NCBI GenBank assembly: GCA_012269805.1 | Contig: JAAXJP010000155.1 | Location: forward strand, 1 to 6,092 | From: Rubrivirga sp. | GTDB taxonomy: Bacteria; Bacteroidota; Rhodothermia; Rhodothermales; Rubricoccaceae | Direction of reading: 5' to 3' | Length of the DNA stretch: 6,092 bases | Part shown: positions 1 through 4,477 of the stretch, in pieces | How positions within the stretch are numbered: position 1 is the first letter of the stretch | How the letters are laid out: every line of letters starts with the position of its first letter | Notes under the pieces: generated by a model | Seen by the model: the letters and a program-made list of their open reading frames with translations, nothing else | Databases searched by the model: none | Told to the model about the DNA's origin: nothing | Made by a program: the position numbers and the translations under genes

Positions 1-396
1 CGCGTCGCGGCCGGCGCGCGGCGCGGCCACAGCGCGGGCGTTCGCGTGCGGACGTCGGCGCGGAGCGTCGGGCGGGCCCCCGGTGGCCTCGCCGACGCGT
101 TCCGCTTCTGGGCCGACGCGGTCGCCGACGGGCGCGAGCCGCTCGTGGAGCCGGCGGCCGACGCCGAGCGCCGCCTCGCCCGCCTCGGGCTCGCTCTGGC
201 CGAGGCGCCCGACGCCCCTCCGCCCCGCGCGCTCCGCACGACGCCCGAGCCGCTCCCCGGACTCGGCCAGCCGCTCGCCGCCGCGATCGCCGACCTCCGG
301 CGGCGGATCGCCCGGCTCCGCCCGCTCCCCCTAGCGGCCCGGCTCGACCGCGCCACCTGCCTCGCCGCGCCCCCCGCCTTCGCCCTCGCCGCATGA
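1..396 (+). CDS. C-terminal part of a probable family 2 glycosyltransferase (5' end outside window)
   Basis: The frame is open from base 1 to a TGA at 394-396, so the window holds about the last 131 residues of a longer protein. A GTG at 46 is available as a start, but the frame continues upstream in the same style, so I read this as a truncated gene. The visible part has a TSARSVGRAPGGLADAFR stretch (about residues 19-36 of the visible frame). I recognise this as similar to the region after the catalytic core in family 2 glycosyltransferases that sit beside PIG-L deacetylase and NodS-like genes. The rest is an Ala/Pro/Arg-rich tail with no catalytic motif. The DxD and acceptor-side residues would lie outside the window, so the function rests on this short resemblance and on context. 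The stop overlaps the start of the next gene as ATGA, which suggests translational coupling. The CDS is likely real; the product name is tentative. Confidence 0.55.
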   Translation, partial: RVAAGARRGHSAGVRVRTSARSVGRAPGGLADAFRFWADAVADGREPLVEPAADAERRLARLGLALAEAPDAPPPRALRTTPEPLPGLGQPLAAAIADLRRRIARLRPLPLAARLDRATCLAAPPAFALAA

Positions 397-1544
397 CGAC
401 GCTCCCCACGCTCTCCCTCGGCGGCGATGGCCAGGCCGCGCCCTGGGCCGACGCGCTCGCCGCTGCCCGCGAGGTCGCGGAGGTGGCCGCCGCCCACGCC
501 GAGGCCGACGACCGGCCCCGTGGCTTCCCCGAGGCCGGGCTGGCCGCGCTCCGCCAGACGGGCCTGCTGACGGCCCCGCTGTCCGCCGAGCATGGCGGGC
601 TCGGGCTCGGCACGGCGCCGGGTTCCGACCACGCCCTCTGCCTCGCGCTCGCCGAGGTCGGCCGCGGGAGCCTCCCGCTCGGGCGGATCTGGGAGGGCCA
701 CGTCAACGCGCTCGTGCTGATCGACGCGTACGGGACCGAAACCCAACAAGCGCGCTGGGCCGCCGACGCTCGCGATGGCCACCTCTTCGGCGTCTGGAAC
801 ACCGAGATCCCGTCCGATGGCGTCCGCTATACCCGCGGTGGCGACCGGGTCCGGGTCGAGGGCGCCAAGACGTTCGCGACGGGCGGCGCCTTCGTCACGC
901 GCCCGCTCGTTCCCGGCGCCCTCGGCGACGGCTGGCAGATGGCGGTCCTCCCCACCGACGCGCTCCACGTCGAGGACCAGCCGGAGTGGTGGCGGGCCGA
1001 GGGGATGCGCGCGTCCCGGAGCGGTCGGGTCGACTTCTCCGGCGCCGAGGTCCCGGCCGACTGCCTGCTCGGCGCGCCCGGCGACTATCTCCGCGAGCCG
1101 CTCTTCACCGGCGGGGCGGTCCGGTTCGCGGCCGTCCAACTCGGCGGCGCCCAGGCCCTCGCGGACGCCGCCGTCTCCTACCTCACCGGCCTCGGGCGGG
1201 CCGGGCACCCCGTCCAGCAAGTCCGCCTCGGCGAGGTCGCGACGCTCCTCGAGACCGGCCGGCTCTGGCTCCTCGGCGCCTCCCGACTCGGCGGTGCCGA
1301 GGCCGACGCCGTCTGCGCCTACGCCCGGATGGCGCGGTCGGCCATCGAGCGCGTCTGCCTCGACGTGTTGGAGCGGACCGACCGGGCCGTCGGCGCGCGC
1401 GGGCTCGGGCGGCCCGGCGTGCTCGAGCGCGTCGGCCGCGACCTCCGGCTCTACCTCCGCCAGCCCGACCCCGACGGCGCCCTCGCGGAGGCGGGCGCCT
1501 TCTTCGCCGCCGAGCGCCGCCCGCCGCTCGGCTCCGACCTCTAA
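393..1544 (+). CDS. Acyl-CoA dehydrogenase-fold flavoprotein, possibly a non-canonical oxidase or monooxygenase
   Basis: A 383-residue protein, the usual length for acyl-CoA dehydrogenases (ACADs). The N-terminal helical domain carries FPEAGLAALRQTGLL and AEHGGLGLG (about 45-73). The middle beta domain has VEGAKTFATGG (155-165) and GMRASRSGRVDFSGAEVP (204-221), which match the FAD-binding ACAD core. The C-terminal helical domain runs to the end. The C-terminus does not show the YEGT-type segment that carries the catalytic glutamate of classical ACADs; instead it reads RDLRLYLRQPDPDGAL (349-364). This suggests an ACAD-fold enzyme with other chemistry. The fold also includes flavin N-oxygenases acting on amino sugars and nitroalkane-oxidase-like enzymes. 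The ATG at 393 overlaps the upstream stop, and the PIG-L gene follows four bases after the TAA, so it is probably co-translated with both. I infer a redox step on the same substrate as its neighbours. The fold is secure; the reaction is unknown. Confidence 0.85.
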   Translation: MTTLPTLSLGGDGQAAPWADALAAAREVAEVAAAHAEADDRPRGFPEAGLAALRQTGLLTAPLSAEHGGLGLGTAPGSDHALCLALAEVGRGSLPLGRIWEGHVNALVLIDAYGTETQQARWAADARDGHLFGVWNTEIPSDGVRYTRGGDRVRVEGAKTFATGGAFVTRPLVPGALGDGWQMAVLPTDALHVEDQPEWWRAEGMRASRSGRVDFSGAEVPADCLLGAPGDYLREPLFTGGAVRFAAVQLGGAQALADAAVSYLTGLGRAGHPVQQVRLGEVATLLETGRLWLLGASRLGGAEADAVCAYARMARSAIERVCLDVLERTDRAVGARGLGRPGVLERVGRDLRLYLRQPDPDGALAEAGAFFAAERRPPLGSDL

Positions 1545-1548
1545 GACC

Positions 1549-2313
1549 ATGTCGATCCTTCTCAACCCCGAACGCCACCCGCTCCGCCCCCCGCACGACG
1601 CGCTCGCCCTCGGTGCGACGGCCGTCCTCGCCCCGCACCCCGACGACGAGTCGCTCGGCTGCGGCGGCCTCCTCGCGCTCCTCGCCGAGGCGGGCGCCCC
1701 CACGCGCGTTGTGGTCGTGACCGACGGGTGCAAGTCGCACCCGAACTCGGCCGCCTACCCTGCGCCTCGGCTCCGCCAGCTCCGCGAGGCTGAGGCCCGT
1801 GCCGCCGTCGCCGCGCTCGGCCTCGACCCCGACGCCGTCACGTTCCTCCGTCACCCTGACTGCGGTCTCCCGGAGGAAGGCTCCCCGGCGTTCGACAGAG
1901 CGGCCGGCGAGCTCGCCGAGGTCCTTACCGGTGCCGAGACCGTCCTCGTCCCGTGGCGACGCGACCCGCATTGCGACCACGTCGGGACGTGGGCGCTCGC
2001 GTGCGCGGCGGCCGCGCAGATGGACGAGCCGCCGCGCTGGATCGAGTACCCCGTGTGGGCATGGTCGGCGGCAGAAGGCGACGCGGCGCCGCGGGCCGGC
2101 GAGGCCCAGGCGTGGCGGCTCGACGTGACGGACGTCCTCGACCGGAAGCGCCGGGCCATCGCCGCCCACCGCTCCCAGACGACGGCGCTCATCGACGACG
2201 ACCCCGACGGGTTCACGCTCGACGACGAGACGCTGGCTCTCTTCGAGCGGCCGTGGGAGCTGTTCCTCGAAACGCGCCGACCGTGGTGCCCGGGCCCGTT
2301 TGGATTTGCCTAA
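1549..2313 (+). CDS. PIG-L/LmbE family zinc-dependent N-deacetylase
   Basis: A 254-residue protein of typical PIG-L length. The family hydrolyses the N-acetyl group of GlcNAc-containing conjugates (GPI precursor, mycothiol and bacillithiol intermediates, antibiotics). The signature APHPDDESLGCGG is at 28-40, where H30 and D33 would be zinc ligands and D32 the general base. The second motif DPHCDH is at 139-144 and supplies the third ligand, H144, by analogy with MshB. No signal peptide is visible, so it is probably cytoplasmic. The frame is open further upstream inside the preceding gene, but ATG 1549 gives a family-like N-terminus and lies four bases after the previous TAA. The 3' end overlaps the methyltransferase start by 14 bases. 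The APHPDDESLGCGG form differs from the BshB-type motif (AHPDDAEIGCGG), so I favour a glycoconjugate-tailoring role over bacillithiol synthesis. The exact substrate cannot be told. Confidence 0.92.
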   Translation: MSILLNPERHPLRPPHDALALGATAVLAPHPDDESLGCGGLLALLAEAGAPTRVVVVTDGCKSHPNSAAYPAPRLRQLREAEARAAVAALGLDPDAVTFLRHPDCGLPEEGSPAFDRAAGELAEVLTGAETVLVPWRRDPHCDHVGTWALACAAAAQMDEPPRWIEYPVWAWSAAEGDAAPRAGEAQAWRLDVTDVLDRKRRAIAAHRSQTTALIDDDPDGFTLDDETLALFERPWELFLETRRPWCPGPFGFA

Positions 2314-2914
2314 CCCCCCGCCCACCACGGCGCATCGGACGGCGTCGGGGTCCATCGCCCCGGCCTACTTCGACCGGCTCTACCGAGCCGAGGCCGACCC
2401 GTGGGAGTACGCGACGAGCTCGTACGAGGCGGCCAAGTACGCGGCCACGCTCGCCGCGCTGCCCCGGGCTCGCTACGGCTCGGCCCTCGAAGTCGGCTGC
2501 TCGATCGGCGTGCTGACCGAGCGGCTGGCCCCGCGCTGCGGCCGGCTCCTCGCGATCGACGTGTCGGGCGCGGCGCTTGCCCGGGCGCGGCGGCGGTGCG
2601 CGCGCCTGGACCACGTGACGTTCGAGCAGCGGGCGCTTCCGGGCGAGGCGCCGGCCGGTCCGTTCGACCTGGCCGTCGTGAGCGAGGTCGGCTACTATCT
2701 CGCCCCGGCCGACTGGGCCGCGGCGCTCGACCGGCTGTCGGCTAGCGTCGGGGTGGGCGGCCACCTCGTCCTGGTCCATTGGACCGGCGAGACCGACTAC
2801 CCCCAGACGGCCGACGCCGTCCACGCCACGGCGCGCGATCACGCGGCGTGGGACGGTCACTGGTGCCACCGCGCCGAAGGCTACCGCCTCGATGTCCTCA
2901 CGCGGGCGGCGTAG
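2300..2914 (+). CDS. NodS-like class I SAM-dependent methyltransferase
   Basis: A 204-residue Rossmann-type methyltransferase. FDRLYRAEADPWEYATSSYE (24-43) and the following KYAATLAALP are typical of the NodS-like family. NodS N-methylates the free amine left by deacetylation during Nod-factor synthesis. SAM-binding motif I is ALEVGCSIG (62-70). The acidic residue after strand 2 is D87 in LLAIDVSG. The strand 4 region is FDLAVVSEVGYYL (122-134). The frame has no ATG near the N-terminus; the first possible starts are TTG 2300 and TTG 2306, both inside the end of the PIG-L gene, and no clear Shine-Dalgarno sequence precedes them. Translation is therefore probably coupled to the deacetylase. Some relatives are, from memory, PIG-L/methyltransferase fusions. 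Following the deacetylase, it plausibly methylates the freed amino group, but O-methylation is not excluded. The family call is strong; the exact start is uncertain. Confidence 0.88.
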   Translation: MDLPNPPPTTAHRTASGSIAPAYFDRLYRAEADPWEYATSSYEAAKYAATLAALPRARYGSALEVGCSIGVLTERLAPRCGRLLAIDVSGAALARARRRCARLDHVTFEQRALPGEAPAGPFDLAVVSEVGYYLAPADWAAALDRLSASVGVGGHLVLVHWTGETDYPQTADAVHATARDHAAWDGHWCHRAEGYRLDVLTRAA

Positions 2915-3392
2915 CCTCGGCGAGGAGCGCGCGCATGTCGAGCGGGCCGGTGGTCATCGCCAGGGTGCCGTCGGCGTCGCGGGGCCACTCGGCCTCGGGC
3001 CGATCGCGGGTCAGCTCGACACCGTTGCCGTCGGGGTCGCGGAGGTAGAGCGCCTCGCTCACGCCGTGGTCCGAGGCCCCATCGAGTGGCCAGCTCGCCG
3101 CGACGAGCCGCCGGAGCGCGTCGGCCAGCGTCGCGCGGTCGGGGTAGAGGATCGCGACGTGGTACAGTCCGGTCGTGCCCGGCGGCGGGGGTGAGCCGCC
3201 ACGGCTCTCCCACGTGTTCAGCCCGAGGTGGTGGTGGTAGCCGCCGGCCGAGAGGAACGCGGCCTGCGCGCCGACCCGCTGCGTGACCTCAAACCCGAGG
3301 ACGTCGCGGTAGAAGGCGAGCGCACGGTCGAGGTCGGCCACCTTGAGGTGGACGTGCCCGATGCCGACGCGCGAGTCGATGGGGTCTGCCAT
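2898..3392 (-). CDS. Single-module VOC (glyoxalase/extradiol dioxygenase fold) protein
   Basis: A 164-residue protein of the vicinal oxygen chelate superfamily, resembling one module of CatE-like catechol 2,3-dioxygenase/glyoxalase proteins. Two beta-alpha-beta-beta-beta half-modules are visible. The first starts GIGHVHLKVADLDRALAFYRD (10-30) and ends AGGYHHHLGLN (49-59). The second starts GLYHVAILYPD (75-85) and ends YLRDPDGNGVELTRDRP (116-132). Candidate metal ligands are H15, H78 and E126, with H53-H55 nearby. Two-domain CatE-type enzymes are nearly twice as long, so this is a short form. ATG at 3392 is followed directly by the first strand. GGGG lies a few bases upstream on the coding strand, at most a weak ribosome site. 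The gene converges on the methyltransferase and overlaps its 3' end by 17 bases. Its substrate is unknown and nothing ties it to the + strand cassette except position. Confidence 0.87.
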   Translation of the reverse strand: MADPIDSRVGIGHVHLKVADLDRALAFYRDVLGFEVTQRVGAQAAFLSAGGYHHHLGLNTWESRGGSPPPPGTTGLYHVAILYPDRATLADALRRLVAASWPLDGASDHGVSEALYLRDPDGNGVELTRDRPEAEWPRDADGTLAMTTGPLDMRALLAEATPPA

Positions 3393-3556
3393 GTGCCCCG
3401 GACGCCCCGGCGCGGTGCCGGCTTACCCCACCCCGGCGGCGCGGCCGGGCGGCCCTTGAGGCAGACCGGGTCCCCGTTGGGCTGGCGGCGCCCGCGGAGG
3501 TCGGCGGCGAGCATCCGAGCGCCCAGCAGGAGGAACGGAGGCCCCGCTCCCCGGCC

Positions 3557-3630
3557 GACCGTCACCCGCCGTCCGGCGTCGAGCGGGCCGGCGCCGGGCC
3601 GTCGCCGACGAGCGCTGCGGCGGGACGGTC
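3557..3630. other. Long GC-rich inverted repeat (possible RNA structure)
   Basis: The left arm GACCGT (3557-3562) plus CCCGCCG (3565-3571) pairs with CGGCGGG (3618-3624) plus ACGGTC (3625-3630). This gives 13 base pairs interrupted only by a two-base bulge (CA, 3563-3564). The 46-base interior can form a smaller stem, CCGGCG 3573-3578 with CGCCGG 3592-3597. The left arm shares bases with a competing repeat (GGTCGGC 3499-3505 with GCCGACC 3554-3560), so the two folds exclude each other. At this GC content some pairing is expected by chance, and the transcribed strand is unknown. Confidence 0.3.
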
Positions 3631-3647
3631 GGGGGACGACGACACGG

Positions 3648-3685
3648 CAGGCGAAGAAAGGGCGGAGGGAAAGGGGACTCGCCTG
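3648..3685. repeat. Inverted repeat CAGGCGA/TCGCCTG enclosing a polypurine tract
   Basis: CAGGCGA (3648-3654) and TCGCCTG (3679-3685) are perfect complements. The 24-base segment between them is almost entirely purine, with runs GGG, GG, GGG and GGGG. Such a segment could form a large single-stranded loop, a two-tier G-quadruplex or a protein site. It is the least GC-rich and least codon-like part of the spacer. The function is unknown. Confidence 0.3.
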
Positions 3686-3810
3686 TGCGCCTTTTCGAGT
3701 GGCCAGCGCGTCGGGGCACGTCCTCGGATGTCCAGTGAGGGCTTCGCCCCCGTTGCGTCGCCTCTCGGGTGGAGGGCATATGGCTCGTTCGTTCACCAAC
3801 CCAACCTCCC

Positions 3811-4359
3811 ATGCGACTCCAGATTCTTCCCCTCCTCGCCGCCACCCTCGCACTCGCCGCGTGCGACGCTGCCGGCCCCGACCCCGTGTCCTCCGTCGCC
3901 ACGGTCCCGTCGGACGCGCAGGCGTCGGCGGCGTCCTCCCATGCTGTCGTCTCGACCGTTCGGCGCGCAACGGCCGCCTACCACCGCGTCGACGAGGCCG
4001 TCGCCGACGGGTGGGGCGCCGTCGTCGTGAGCCCGTGCGTCGAGCACCCCGAGCTCGGCGGGATGGGACACCACTACGTCAATCTTGGCCTGATGGATGG
4101 CGAGTTGGACCCCGTCGAGCCCGAGGTCCTGCTCTACGAGCCGACGAGGAGCGGAGCGCTCCGCCTCGTGGGCGTCGAGTACATCGTGCCGTTCGGGGTC
4201 GTGCCGGAGACCGGCCCGGCGCCCGAGCTGTTCGGCCAAGCGTTCGTCCCGAGCGAGGGCGCCGGCGGGTGGGCCCTCCACATGTGGACGTGGCGAGACA
4301 ATCCGTCCGGCCTCTTCGCCGACTTCAACCCGCGCGTGTCCTGCGACCACGCGGGGTGA
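3811..4359 (+). CDS. Predicted lipoprotein of a conserved family of unknown function
   Basis: A 182-residue protein. Residues 1-18 (MRLQILPLLAATLALAAC) form a lipoprotein signal peptide with lipobox LAAC and lipidated Cys18, so the mature protein should be anchored in an envelope membrane. A low-complexity Ala/Ser/Val linker (about 20-47) leads to a folded domain. The domain carries GGMGHHYVN (83-91), PEVLLYEPT (104-112), LRLVGVEYIVP (117-127), LFGQAF (140-145), ALHMWTWRDNPSG (155-167) and NPRVSC (173-178). I recognise this motif series from uncharacterised bacterial proteins but know no assigned function. H87, H88, H157 and C76/C178 are candidates for metal binding or a disulfide. A GTG at 3769 would also be in frame, but it would bury the signal peptide, so ATG 3811 is preferred. 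No Shine-Dalgarno sequence lies just upstream. It has no obvious operon partner and faces dnaB tail to tail. Confidence 0.85.
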   Translation: MRLQILPLLAATLALAACDAAGPDPVSSVATVPSDAQASAASSHAVVSTVRRATAAYHRVDEAVADGWGAVVVSPCVEHPELGGMGHHYVNLGLMDGELDPVEPEVLLYEPTRSGALRLVGVEYIVPFGVVPETGPAPELFGQAFVPSEGAGGWALHMWTWRDNPSGLFADFNPRVSCDHAG

Positions 4360-4394
4360 GCGCGCTCCGAACGCGATGAGTTGGACGACCTGGT

Positions 4395-4425
4395 GTCGGC
4401 CTCTGGGCTCGGGCCCGAGGCCGAC
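4395..4425. terminator. Strong hairpin between convergent lipoprotein gene and dnaB, probable bidirectional terminator
   Basis: GTCGGCCTC (4395-4403) pairs perfectly with GAGGCCGAC (4417-4425). Inside it GGGC (4405-4408) pairs with GCCC (4413-4416) across a TCGG loop, with a single bulged T at 4404. This makes 13 pairs, nearly all GC. It lies 35 bases after the lipoprotein stop. No T-tract follows on either strand, so it is not a textbook intrinsic terminator, but the convergent position and stability support that role. Confidence 0.55.
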
Positions 4426-4442
4426 GCGTGTATTGAGCCGCT

Positions 4443-4471
4443 CCGCCTCGGCGAGTGAGCCGCCGAGGCGG
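4443..4471. terminator. Second hairpin, just downstream of the dnaB stop codon
   Basis: CCGCCTCGGCG (4443-4453) and CGCCGAGGCGG (4461-4471) form a perfect 11-pair stem with a 7-base loop. On the - strand it begins six bases after the dnaB TAG (4480-4478), the usual place for a terminator. There is no U-tract in either direction. With the hairpin at 4395-4425 it forms a tandem pair filling most of the spacer. Confidence 0.55.
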
Positions 4472-4477
4472 GCGGGG

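Larger units (their letters stand above)
3393..3810. other. 418-base non-coding region between divergent VOC and lipoprotein genes
   Basis: No convincing protein is encoded here; open frames on both strands are Arg/Pro-rich reading-frame shadows. It should contain the promoters of both flanking genes, yet I see no clear -10/-35 pair and no Bacteroidota-type TAnnTTTG element on either strand. It does hold several GC-rich inverted repeats (3499-3505 with 3554-3560; 3557-3571 with 3618-3630; 3648-3654 with 3679-3685) and a nearly pure purine tract (3655-3677). A GGAGGG at 3771-3776 is too far from ATG 3811 to act as its ribosome site. No known riboswitch, tRNA, SRP RNA or RNase P RNA pattern was recognised. 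Confidence 0.7.

Noticed and set aside
775..1548. Upstream in-frame extension of the PIG-L gene giving a 512-residue protein
   Set aside because: The extra part is Ser/Arg/Pro-rich, overlaps the flavoprotein gene in another frame and has no domain. ATG 1549 gives a normal PIG-L protein.
1549..2313. Bacillithiol deacetylase BshB
   Set aside because: The first motif reads APHPDDESLGCGG rather than the BshB-like form, and the neighbours point to glycoconjugate tailoring rather than thiol synthesis.
1183..2355. Long open frame on the - strand opposite the flavoprotein and PIG-L genes
   Set aside because: It is Arg-rich low-complexity sequence, a typical antisense shadow in GC-rich DNA, and lies opposite two genes with clear motifs.
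3499..3630. Known structured RNA (SRP RNA, RNase P RNA, tRNA or riboswitch)
   Set aside because: Short AGCAGG/GGAGGAA-like words looked briefly like SRP or RNase P signatures, but the order and flanking helices do not match.
3769..3810. GTG 3769 as the lipoprotein start
   Set aside because: It adds 14 residues before an otherwise perfect lipoprotein signal peptide, which should begin with MRLQ at 3811.
3228..4379. Long + strand open frame through the VOC gene, spacer and lipoprotein, including an ATG at 3780 after GGAGGG
   Set aside because: The GGAGGG and ATG spacing looks attractive, but the product is Arg/Pro-rich without a domain and overlaps the lipoprotein in the wrong frame.
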